Shown one piece after another: positions 40,278-48,060 of a stretch of DNA of 64,000 bases. The notes beneath the pieces were generated by a model. That model was not told where the DNA came from and did not search any database. It saw only the letters and a program-made list of their open reading frames with translations. Numbering within the stretch: the first letter of the stretch is position 1; every line of letters begins with the position of its first letter. The stretch comes from Treponema sp. JC4 (lineage in GTDB: Bacteria > Spirochaetota > Spirochaetia > Treponematales > Treponemataceae), in contig NZ_AJGU01000006.1 of the NCBI RefSeq assembly GCF_000260795.1, positions 34,433 through 98,432 on the forward strand, given 5' to 3'. The position numbers and the translations under genes were made by a program.

Positions 40278-41012
40278 ATGGCAGAAAGAGTTTCAATAGT
40301 TGGTGTTCCGGTTGATATTTGCCAGCCGGATAAACTTGAAAACGAAATCATGGAAATTCTGGCAAAGCCGGGAACAAAGCAGATTATCTTCCTTTCTATC
40401 TGGGATTTGCTTAAAGCCCGCCGAAAGGGTGATTTTGCTGACTGTGTAAAAAGTGCAGATTTAATCATCCCGATTTCCAAGAGCATTCTTCGTGCTGCAG
40501 CCTTTCTTAAAAAGCCGGTTCCAGTGCGCTACAACCCTTTTAATGCCGTAATTCAGATTCTTTCAGTTCTGGATTCTCATTTTAAAACAATTTATCTTCT
40601 GGGCTCGTCAAAAAAGACAATCAGTAAGGTAGAGCATAATATTAAGGATACTTTCCCGTCGCTTAAGGTAATCGGTCGCTATGTAGGCTATTATCCAAAG
40701 ACCAGCGAAGCGGATATCATCCAGGCAATTTTTAAAGCACAGCCTTCTCTTGTTCTTGTCAGTGACGGAATCCGCGAAAAGAACTGCTGGGCTTACCGCC
40801 GTCGTAATCAGTTTTCTTCAAGCACCTTCCTTTACTACAAAGACGCCTTTGGAATTTTCTCTGAGCGTGTCCGCCGTGTAGATGAAAAAACTTTCGATAA
40901 GGGACTTGAGTTCTTTGCCGAAATTGCACATAACCCATTTAAAATCTTTTTAATCCTGCGCTTATTTTTCTTTAGCCTGACTGTTGTATGGTATAAACTT
41001 TTTAAGAAATAA
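40278..41012 (+). CDS. WecG/TagA/CpsF family glycosyltransferase
   Basis: The 244-residue protein has VSIVGVPVDICQ, the ADLIIPISKSI region replacing the usual ADG, YLLGSSKKTISKVEHNIK, RYVGYYPKTSEADII and LVLVSDGIREKNCW, as in GT26 glycosyltransferases that add ManNAc-type sugars to lipid-linked intermediates. The C terminus has a hydrophobic stretch. The PSL(V)LVSDG motif varies from the standard GxPxQE, so activity may differ. It follows rsmE by about 20 bp. Confidence 0.85.
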   Translation: MAERVSIVGVPVDICQPDKLENEIMEILAKPGTKQIIFLSIWDLLKARRKGDFADCVKSADLIIPISKSILRAAAFLKKPVPVRYNPFNAVIQILSVLDSHFKTIYLLGSSKKTISKVEHNIKDTFPSLKVIGRYVGYYPKTSEADIIQAIFKAQPSLVLVSDGIREKNCWAYRRRNQFSSSTFLYYKDAFGIFSERVRRVDEKTFDKGLEFFAEIAHNPFKIFLILRLFFFSLTVVWYKLFKK

Positions 41013-41072
41013 CTTAAGATAACAAACGGTTATAAGTCTTAAAAAATATTTAAAAATTTAAGTAGGATTAAA

Positions 41073-42242
41073 ATGTCAGTTTTCATGAATAAGAACCAGA
41101 TTTTTCTGGTTAGTACCCGTGAAGACGTTGTTTTATTCTGCACCGAAGTATTACACAAATTTGCAACGGTTCACAGTGTTTTTTGTTTGGACTGCGTTAC
41201 TTACAATGCAGATGGATTTATTATCTTTGATGCCTGTCGGGAACCCGAAACACTGTATTTTTTAAGTCAGGCGCATAAGTACAAATGCCAGTTTATCATC
41301 TTTATTTCACCGCTCTTAAACGAAGATATTCAGCGGAAATTGCGTTTATTTACTTCTTACTGCTTTTCTTCTATTACACTTACAATTACACAAAACTCTT
41401 TTAAATCCTTTGCCAGACGTTTTTTTTCACAATGTTATGAAGGCTCAAATATCAATCCGTCTTTTTCCGCCGGAAATCAGGTTATTATCAAAAATGAAAC
41501 TATAAATGGCCTTTTTGCAGGCGTATCACAGGAAATTAATCATTTTAGAAATATGATAAGGGCTGTTTCTACTGTAGACAGCCCTGTTTTACTTTTAGGG
41601 GAAACCGGCTCTGGAAAAAGTTCTGCTGCTCGCTTAATTCATAATCTATCTTTCAGAAAAAACGGGCCTTTTATAAAGGTACCTCTTTCAGAATTTGCTT
41701 CTTCTATCAGTGAGAGTACACTTTTTGGAAAAACGGAAGGTGCCTATACCGATGCCACTAAGGATATAGGATATTTTAAGCAGGCAGATCACGGAAGCCT
41801 CTTTCTTGATGAAGTTGGAACCTTCAAATTTGCGGATCAGCAGAAACTTCTACGCTTTGGTGATGAAAAAGCTTTTACTCCGGTAGGAAGCTCAAAACCC
41901 TTGCGGATTGATACCAGAATTATTCTTGCAACAAATGCAAATATAAAGGAAATGCTTCACAAGGGAACTATGAGGCTGGATTTTTTTCATCGCTTTAGTA
42001 GTAACGTTCTTACAATACCTTCTCTCAGAGACCGCCCGGATGATATCCCATATATTGCAAAACAGTATCTCAAGGATAATAAAATCAATAAATTTCTTTC
42101 TCCGACTGCCCTGGAAAGGCTCAGCGAATTTTCCTGGACGGGTAATATCCGTGAACTGAATAACTGTATGGAACGCACTGTCCGCGACTGTCAGAACGAA
42201 CGCATTGGTCCTGACGATCTGGATTTTGGTTACCTTGTCTAA
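41073..42242 (+). CDS. AAA+ activator of the NtrC/sigma-54 type lacking GAFTGA and a DNA-binding domain
   Basis: The 389-residue protein has a divergent receiver-like N terminus (about 1-125) and then the AAA+ domain: Walker A GETGSGKSS, the L1 region ESTLFGKTEGAYTDATKD, Walker B GSLFLDEV, RLDFFHRFSS and FSWTGNIRELNN. The sigma-54-contacting GAFTGA loop is GAYTDA. There is no C-terminal Fis-type helix-turn-helix; the protein ends right after the AAA+ lid. It may be a regulatory or non-sigma-54 ATPase. Its 3' end overlaps recQ by 4 nt, tail to tail. Confidence 0.88.
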   Translation: MSVFMNKNQIFLVSTREDVVLFCTEVLHKFATVHSVFCLDCVTYNADGFIIFDACREPETLYFLSQAHKYKCQFIIFISPLLNEDIQRKLRLFTSYCFSSITLTITQNSFKSFARRFFSQCYEGSNINPSFSAGNQVIIKNETINGLFAGVSQEINHFRNMIRAVSTVDSPVLLLGETGSGKSSAARLIHNLSFRKNGPFIKVPLSEFASSISESTLFGKTEGAYTDATKDIGYFKQADHGSLFLDEVGTFKFADQQKLLRFGDEKAFTPVGSSKPLRIDTRIILATNANIKEMLHKGTMRLDFFHRFSSNVLTIPSLRDRPDDIPYIAKQYLKDNKINKFLSPTALERLSEFSWTGNIRELNNCMERTVRDCQNERIGPDDLDFGYLV

Positions 42243-44209
42243 TCCATCAGCGCAAGAATAGAGTTCCCGAAATTTTCTACTTTTACTGAGCCCAGACCGT
42301 ATATTCTCAAAAGTTCAGATTTTGAAGAAGGTTTTTTAGCCGCAATATCATATATAGTTTTGTCTCCAAAAATAACGTAGGGCGGAACATTCATATCGCT
42401 GGCCTTCTTTTTTCTCCATTCCTTTAATTTTGAGATGATGAGTTCTGCCTGAGGATCGTCTGCAGATGGTTTTTCTGCAACAACATTTTCTGACCGCTTA
42501 TGAACAATATAGGATGATTTTTTTTCAGGCTTTGGAAAAGCAAGAGAGGGTTTGTTTTCTCCGTAAGTCAGGCTGTCTGCCACAGCAAAAGAGGTCTTAT
42601 TGGAAGCCGCGCCCTTCTGGGATGGCACAAAAGAAAGCTGGACTTTTTCGCGCGAAGAAAGAAGATCGTAACCCTTGGGCGTAATTGTCAGGATATTATA
42701 ATCGCCGCTTTTAATAAGGATATGCTCCTGAATCAGAACTTCCACAAGATTGAACCAGTCGTCTTTTGAAAGTTCCCGCCCGATTCCCCAGGTGCTCAAG
42801 AAATTGTGTTCGTTTTCAAGAATACGCTTAGAGCGTGAGCCAAGCAGCACGTCAATCACGTAAGCAGAACCGAAACGTTCCTTTGTTCTGATGATGCAGG
42901 AAAGAAGCTTTTGAACAGGGATTGTCATATCTGTAAGAGGAATTTTTCCTCCGTAAGTTTTGCAGATATCACAGCAGCAGTTTGCATTTTCTTCTGACGG
43001 CTGGTATTTTTCGCCAAAGTAGGCAAGAAGAGTCTTTCTGCGGCAGGTATTTGAGCCTGCAAACTTAACCATACTCTGTAAAAGATTTTCAGCCTGTTCT
43101 GGATTGGCACAGTCTTCAAAGAACCAGCGGATTTTATGAATATCTGCCATGCTGTATAAAAGAAGGGCTGAAGATGGAAGTCCGTCGCGTCCTGCACGAC
43201 CGATTTCCTGATAGTATTCTTCTATAGATTTTGGTAAATCAAAGTTGATGACGTAGCGGACGTTAGGTTTATCAATTCCCATTCCAAAGGCAATTGTTGC
43301 TACCATAATCTGAATTTCATCTTTTACAAAAAGCTCCTGATTCTGGGCTCTGACTTCATCCGGTAAACCTGCATGGTAATTTCCTACTGAAAAGTTCATT
43401 GTAGATAAAATATCAGTCAGCTCATCAACCTGCTTGCGTGAATTACAATAAACAATTCCGCTTTCGCCTTTGTGTTTTTCTATATAACTGATAACCTGAT
43501 GAATGGCTTCCTGTCCGCGGCCTTTTGGCTGAACTTCCAGAAAAATATTTTCGCGGTTAAAGCTTGAAATAAAGACAGCAGGTTCTTTCATCATAAGATT
43601 TTTGATGATGTCCTGACGCACGTGGTCTGTGGCAGTTGCCGTTAATGCAACCATAACTGCATCCGGGAAGTAGCGGCGGATTGTACTGATTTCCATATAA
43701 TCCGGGCGGAAGTCGTGTCCCCACTGAGAAACACAGTGCGCTTCATCCACGGTTATGCAGCTTACCTGAAGATTATTCTGACTGAAGAGCTCGCGGATTC
43801 GTCCTGTGGAAAGTCCTTCTGGTGAAAGGTAAACAATTTTTACATCTCCACGGATTATGTCTTCAATCGCCTTAAAGTATTCTTTTGATTCCAGGGCGCT
43901 GTTTAAAAATACTGAATGAATTCCCCAGGCTTCAAGCGCTGCAACCTGATCCTGCATCAGGGAAATTAACGGAGAAACAACAATTGTAATACCTTCCATA
44001 ATAAGGGCGGGAATCTGATAGCAGATTGATTTTCCTCCGCCGGTCGGCATGACGGCTAAGGTATCTTTTTTATTTAATATGCTCTGGATTATATTCTTTT
44101 GTGATGGTCTGAAAGCTTCGTAACCAAAAACTGTGTTCAGCACAAGTTCCGGCTGGGCACCAACAAAAGCATTTGACTTTATTTTCACATAATTATTATA
44201 ACAGCTCAT
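42239..44209 (-). CDS. recQ: ATP-dependent DNA helicase RecQ
   Basis: The 656-residue RecQ begins at MSCYNNYVKIK. It has the 0 motif FGYEAFRPSQKNIIQ, MPTGGGKSICYQIPAL, VDEAHCVSQWGHDFRPDY, ATATDHVRQDI and GRAGRDGLPS, a zinc-binding RQC region (CRRKTLLAYFGE...CCCDIC) and an HRDC-like C terminus (SKSELLRIYGLGSVKVENFG). It unwinds recombination and repair intermediates. The longer frame to 44281 runs into the tRNA-Leu promoter region. Confidence 0.96.
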   Translation of the reverse strand: MSCYNNYVKIKSNAFVGAQPELVLNTVFGYEAFRPSQKNIIQSILNKKDTLAVMPTGGGKSICYQIPALIMEGITIVVSPLISLMQDQVAALEAWGIHSVFLNSALESKEYFKAIEDIIRGDVKIVYLSPEGLSTGRIRELFSQNNLQVSCITVDEAHCVSQWGHDFRPDYMEISTIRRYFPDAVMVALTATATDHVRQDIIKNLMMKEPAVFISSFNRENIFLEVQPKGRGQEAIHQVISYIEKHKGESGIVYCNSRKQVDELTDILSTMNFSVGNYHAGLPDEVRAQNQELFVKDEIQIMVATIAFGMGIDKPNVRYVINFDLPKSIEEYYQEIGRAGRDGLPSSALLLYSMADIHKIRWFFEDCANPEQAENLLQSMVKFAGSNTCRRKTLLAYFGEKYQPSEENANCCCDICKTYGGKIPLTDMTIPVQKLLSCIIRTKERFGSAYVIDVLLGSRSKRILENEHNFLSTWGIGRELSKDDWFNLVEVLIQEHILIKSGDYNILTITPKGYDLLSSREKVQLSFVPSQKGAASNKTSFAVADSLTYGENKPSLAFPKPEKKSSYIVHKRSENVVAEKPSADDPQAELIISKLKEWRKKKASDMNVPPYVIFGDKTIYDIAAKKPSSKSELLRIYGLGSVKVENFGNSILALMD

Positions 44210-44256
44210 AAGCACTTGAAAAACCCTTTTAAATATGATATATTTTCCAAACATTC

Positions 44257-44339
44257 GCCGGAGTGGTGGAATGGTAGACACGAAAGACTCAAAATCTTTT
44301 GTCAGCGATGGCGTAAGAGTTCAAGTCTCTTCTCCGGTA
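44257..44339 (+). tRNA. tRNA-Leu (anticodon CAA)
   Basis: An 83-nt class II cloverleaf: acceptor GCCGGAG/CTCCGGT (last pair G-T), anticodon loop CTCAAAA between AAAGA/TCTTT (anticodon CAA, reads UUG), a long variable arm and T arm AGAGT-TCAAGTC-TCTTCT. Discriminator A; CCA not encoded. Its 3' end is duplicated at 44561. Confidence 0.95.
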
Positions 44340-44478
44340 TACGAACGTCGTAATGAAAACTTCCAACTTCCGAACGTGCCTTACGTTCGTTTAACATTTG
44401 CAAAGCAAATGTTGTATGGGAGTTTTTTTATTTAACTCCCATTTACATTCGTCAGAAGACTTGAACTCTCGCGGAACA
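44318..44478 (+). repeat. 161-bp direct repeat including the tRNA-Leu 3' end, copy 1
   Basis: The unit starts in the T arm (AGTTCAAGTCTC), includes the end of the tRNA, a 50-nt 'CCAACTTCC' hairpin (44341-44390, stem ACGAACGT/ACGTTCGT), a terminator-like pair of hairpins (AACATTTGC/GCAAATGTT and ATGGGAGTT/AACTCCCAT around a T run), and ends AGAAGACTTGAACTC. That ending is the inverse of the unit's start, so the unit has T-arm-derived terminal inverted repeats. It is repeated nearly identically 243 bp on. Confidence 0.9.
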
Positions 44479-44559
44479 TAGTTCCGCTCTGAGCCGATTG
44501 TCGGATAATCCTAAAACGACCCTTTCGGCTCGTTTTTTAACGGATTTCCGATTATCGGC
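44471..44559 (+). repeat. 67-nt structured element plus 5' hairpin, copy at tRNA-Leu
   Basis: GCGGAA-CATAG-TTCCGC (44471-44487) is followed by a 67-nt element (44493-44559) with GCCGAT/ATCGGC and ATCC/GGAT stems, TAAAAC, a hairpin around ACGACCC-TTTC-GGCTCGT, and GTTTTTTAAC. The trpE copy (15208-15274) has the same length and the same unpaired parts, but GAACC/GGTTC and ACAA/TTGT in place of AATCC/GGATT and ACGA/TCGT. Confidence 0.8.
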
Positions 44560-44560
44560 T

Positions 44561-44724
44561 AGTTCAAGTCTCTTCTCCGGTATACGAACGTCGTAATGAA
44601 AACTTCCAACTTCCGAACGTGCCTTACGTTCGTTTAACATTTGCAAAGCAAATGTTGTTTGGGAGTTTTTTTTTATTTAACTCCCATTTACATTCGTCAG
44701 AAGACTTGAACTCGTCGCGGAACA
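44561..44724 (+). repeat. Direct repeat including a tRNA-Leu 3'-end fragment, copy 2
   Basis: It carries the T arm and acceptor 3' strand (AGTTCAAGTCTCTTCTCCGG) without the rest of the tRNA, then the same hairpin (44584-44633), T-rich hairpins and inverted T arm as copy 1. Differences are a longer T run, one A/T change and one added G. comM ends 2 bp later. Confidence 0.9.
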
Positions 44725-44725
44725 G

Positions 44726-46306
44726 CTAAGCCAATTCTGGCACCATGTTGCAGCAGAGTTTATGGTATTCTACGGATTCGCGCATGTGGACGGGGCGGAT
44801 TTTTTCGCTGTGATCCAGGTCGGCGATGGTGCGGGCTACTTTAATGCAGCTGGAAGTCAGGCGGGGTGAAAAGCCGTAGCGGTTGATGGCGGCATTCAAA
44901 ACACCTTTGCTTGCATCTTCCTGAATGCAGAAGTTGGCAATTCCTTCCGGATCCAGTTTTGCATTTTTCATATTCTGACGGCGCATCATAAACTTAACCC
45001 CCGAAGCAATTTTTTCCCGGATTTCAGCAGTTGTCTTAAGCTCCTCCCGAGCCTGACCTTCCTTATTAAGGTCTGCTTCCTCATTATCAACAAAAACCCG
45101 CAGGTCAATTCTGTCTAAAAGAGGGGCAGAAAATTTTTTCCAGTACTGCTCAACGCTTTTTGCACTGCAAAGACAGATTTTTGTTTTAGAACCGAAGTTT
45201 CCGCAGGGGCAGGGATTTACCGCCATAAAAAGCTGGAACTTAGCAGGGTAAGTTGTAGTTCTTCCCGCCCGGCACAAACTTATGTTTCCGTTTTCAAGGG
45301 GAACTCTCAGCATCTGCAGCACAGAAGAACGGAATTCCGCCGCTTCATCCAGAAAAAGAACTCCGTTATGCGCCAGTGAAATTTCCCCCGGCCTGCAGTT
45401 TACTCCTCCACCGCAAATACCTTCTATACTCGCTGTCTGGTGGGGAATACGGAAAGGTGGCAGTCTTATAAGCGGCTGACTTGGTTTAATCAGACCGGCA
45501 ATAGACCAGATGCGGGTAACAGAGTGGGCTTCTTCCATATTCATTGCAGGATTAATAGCCGGAAATTTCTGAATAGCCATAGTTTTTCCACAGCCTGGTG
45601 CACCAAGAGCCAGAAGGTTATGACCTCCGCAGGCTGCAATCTCAAGAGCTCTTATCAGTTTGTACTGACCTTTAATATCAGCAAATTCAAAGCCTTCTAA
45701 ATCCTGCTGGAAGAGAACTCCATCTACCTGGCTGCAGCCTTTGGGCACAGAGGTTTCCTCTTCAGATTTACCTCCGCTTTTTTTGTAAATGGAAATATCC
45801 TTTAAAGCCCTGACAGCATTTTCAAGAGAATCGGCACCATAGACTTGAACACCGCTTACTTCTCTGGCTTCATCAGCATTCTGTTCCGGAACAATACAAA
45901 TTCCTATTCCGCAGGCAGCCGCCGTAGAAACCGCCGCATTAACACCCCGAATCGGACGGATTTTTCCAGAAAGTTCCAGTTCTCCCATTACAAGAACCGG
46001 CTCCTGAATAAAATCACCTTCACCGTTTTTTTTAGCATTGGCCGCAAGAACCGAAAGTGCAATAGGAAGATCAAAGCCGGCTCCTTCTTTTTTCAAGTCT
46101 GCAGGACTTAAAGAAATTAAAACCCGCTCGGGCGGAAAATCAAAACCGCAGTTACGGATTGCCGCCTGCATTCTTTCCCGCGACTCTTTTACCGCGCTGT
46201 CTGCCAGACCTACAATATCAACAGCAGGAATCCCGCGTCGTAAATCTACTTCAACATTAACCAGCGCTCCTTCATACCCAAAAGGAGAAAACGAATAAAT
46301 TTTCAT
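44726..46306 (-). CDS. comM: YifB/ComM family Mg-chelatase-like AAA+ ATPase
   Basis: The 526-residue protein has an N-terminal Lon-like fold domain (about 1-170, VDIVGLADSAVKESRERMQAAI), an AAA+ domain with Walker A LLALGAPGCGKTMAIQ and NGVLFLDEAAEF, and a C-terminal domain with FSPRLTSSCIKVARTIADL. ComM-type helicases promote branch migration in DNA uptake. The ATG at 46306 follows GAGG; a TTG six bases upstream is less likely. Confidence 0.92.
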   Translation of the reverse strand: MKIYSFSPFGYEGALVNVEVDLRRGIPAVDIVGLADSAVKESRERMQAAIRNCGFDFPPERVLISLSPADLKKEGAGFDLPIALSVLAANAKKNGEGDFIQEPVLVMGELELSGKIRPIRGVNAAVSTAAACGIGICIVPEQNADEAREVSGVQVYGADSLENAVRALKDISIYKKSGGKSEEETSVPKGCSQVDGVLFQQDLEGFEFADIKGQYKLIRALEIAACGGHNLLALGAPGCGKTMAIQKFPAINPAMNMEEAHSVTRIWSIAGLIKPSQPLIRLPPFRIPHQTASIEGICGGGVNCRPGEISLAHNGVLFLDEAAEFRSSVLQMLRVPLENGNISLCRAGRTTTYPAKFQLFMAVNPCPCGNFGSKTKICLCSAKSVEQYWKKFSAPLLDRIDLRVFVDNEEADLNKEGQAREELKTTAEIREKIASGVKFMMRRQNMKNAKLDPEGIANFCIQEDASKGVLNAAINRYGFSPRLTSSCIKVARTIADLDHSEKIRPVHMRESVEYHKLCCNMVPELA

Positions 46307-46605
46307 ATACAACCTCGCTAAAGAAACTTTATTTGTAAAAAAACGTTTTTATGCCTACGTCTTATACACTCCCCCTGACTTTGCTGTTTTGACAAAAATT
46401 TTGAAAAAAAGTTTAAGAATTTTTAAGAAAATTTCAGAAATTACTCTTATAATGTATTGTGTCAATGCCCCACTTGCAAAAATTTGAGATTTTTTTATAA
46501 TTTTTAAACTTTTTTGCAAATTCTGTGTTATATTAGTAGATACGATATTTTACGCTTTTGATTTGCGAGATAGGTAATACATCAAAGTAAAAGTAGGAGT
46601 TCTTT
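46307..46605. other. AT-rich gene-free stretch with an inverted repeat before the GH63-like gene
   Basis: Very AT-rich, with long A/T runs. Near the GTG start an inverted repeat TTTTAC...TTTGAT with ATCAAA-GTAAAA (46548-46592) could be an operator or leader hairpin. No clear -35/-10 pair can be chosen with confidence. Confidence 0.45.
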
Positions 46606-48039
46606 GTGAACAAACATGATTTTCCAAAAATCCATTTTTATGATCAGGATTTTGTAGACATTTATAATAAAACATGGTCATGGGTTTCTTCATTCTGGGT
46701 TAATCCGTCAAACGGAGAGCAGGATACCGAAAACGGTCTCTTTGTTTACCCTGAAAATTCAAAATTTATTGTAAATCAGTTTGAGTCAATCTTTTCTACT
46801 TTCTTCTTAGTTTATTCAAACAGAAATTTTGATGCATGCAAGAATATTGACTATTTTTATGCCCGTCAGGAAGAAAATGGTGCTATCCGCTGGAAGTATG
46901 ATGCTGCTACAAATTCACCAGTAGCTGATTCTGCAAATCCGGAAGGGGTTGGACTTCCTCTTTTTGCTTTTGCTGAATTTAACCTCTATCATAAATCTGC
47001 AAACAAACGCCGCATTAAGGAAGTAATGCCTACCTTGCAGAAATACATGGCATGGCTTGATGAAACTTTCAAACAGGAAAACGGACTTTACGCTGTACCT
47101 CACGTTGCTTCATCAATGATAAATTCTCCACGCGAAGGCTGCTACTATCCTGTTGATTTTAATGCCTGCATGGCTGTAAACGCATCTTACATGTCGGCTC
47201 TTGGCGATATTTTGAACGACAAGGATTTGAGTTTCCAGTACCGCAAAATGTACTTCTCGCTTAAAACCCGTATCAACTCTTTGATGTGGGATAATGATAC
47301 AGGCTTCTACTACGATCTGGACAAAAACGAAAACCGCCTGAACGTAAAGACAATTGCAGCTTACTGGACAATGCTTGCAGAAATCCCTAATGCTGATAAG
47401 GCTGATTTACTTGTAAATCATTTGAATGACCCTAAATCTTTTGGAACAGAGCATCCATTCCCAAGCCTTAGCGTTGATAACCCTAACTTCAGCGAAGATG
47501 GAAACGGTTACTGCGGTAGTGTAATGCCTGCTTTCAACTTTATGGTAATTAAGGGCCTTGAACGTTACGGTCAGCTGGAACTTGCCCGTGAATGTGCAAT
47601 CCGACACCTTTACTTTGTTCTGGAAACTCTTATGCCAAACGAAGAAAACGTTCCTGGCGATCTTTATGAAGCATATCTTCCAGGAAAAGACGGTAAGGCT
47701 TCTATGAAAGATGATCCTTCTTTTGCCCGACCTCGCTATCTTTTGACTGCGGCGCTTTCTACAATTGCGCTTATGATTGAAAACGTAATCGGACTTTCAA
47801 TCAGCTTGCCTCGTAAGACTGTAGACTGGATTATTCCTAACCTTGAAATTATGGGAATTGAAAATCTTTCCCTCAAGCGAAACCTTATTACAATTTTGAG
47901 TAATAAGTCTACCCGCGGCTGGGAAATTCAGATGGAAAGTGAAAAGCTCTACTACTTTACTATCAATATCTTGAACCAGAAGAAGAAAACTCTTCCTATT
48001 CCTTCAGGAAAATGTTCTATGCTTATTGATAAGCTTTAA
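46606..48039 (+). CDS. Trehalase/GH63-like (alpha/alpha)6-barrel glycoside hydrolase
   Basis: The 477-residue protein shows the (alpha/alpha)6-barrel pattern of trehalase, GH63 and glycogen-debranching families: ENGAIRWKYD, YMAWLDETFKQENGLYAVPHVASSM, the D-F-N-A segment YYPVDFNACMAVNASYM, LMWDNDTGFYYDLD and GNGYCGSVMPAFNFMV. No signal peptide. The substrate is unclear (trehalose, glucosylglycerate or an oligosaccharide). It starts with GTG after AGTAGGAGTTCTTT. ppx follows by 21 bp. Confidence 0.8.
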   Translation: MNKHDFPKIHFYDQDFVDIYNKTWSWVSSFWVNPSNGEQDTENGLFVYPENSKFIVNQFESIFSTFFLVYSNRNFDACKNIDYFYARQEENGAIRWKYDAATNSPVADSANPEGVGLPLFAFAEFNLYHKSANKRRIKEVMPTLQKYMAWLDETFKQENGLYAVPHVASSMINSPREGCYYPVDFNACMAVNASYMSALGDILNDKDLSFQYRKMYFSLKTRINSLMWDNDTGFYYDLDKNENRLNVKTIAAYWTMLAEIPNADKADLLVNHLNDPKSFGTEHPFPSLSVDNPNFSEDGNGYCGSVMPAFNFMVIKGLERYGQLELARECAIRHLYFVLETLMPNEENVPGDLYEAYLPGKDGKASMKDDPSFARPRYLLTAALSTIALMIENVIGLSISLPRKTVDWIIPNLEIMGIENLSLKRNLITILSNKSTRGWEIQMESEKLYYFTINILNQKKKTLPIPSGKCSMLIDKL

Positions 48040-48060
48040 TTTCGCGCAGGAGGCGGCCTA

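Noticed and set aside
44257..44724. Genomic island integrated at tRNA-Leu
   Set aside because: The tRNA 3' end is duplicated, but the DNA between the copies is under 250 bp and has no integrase or cargo gene.
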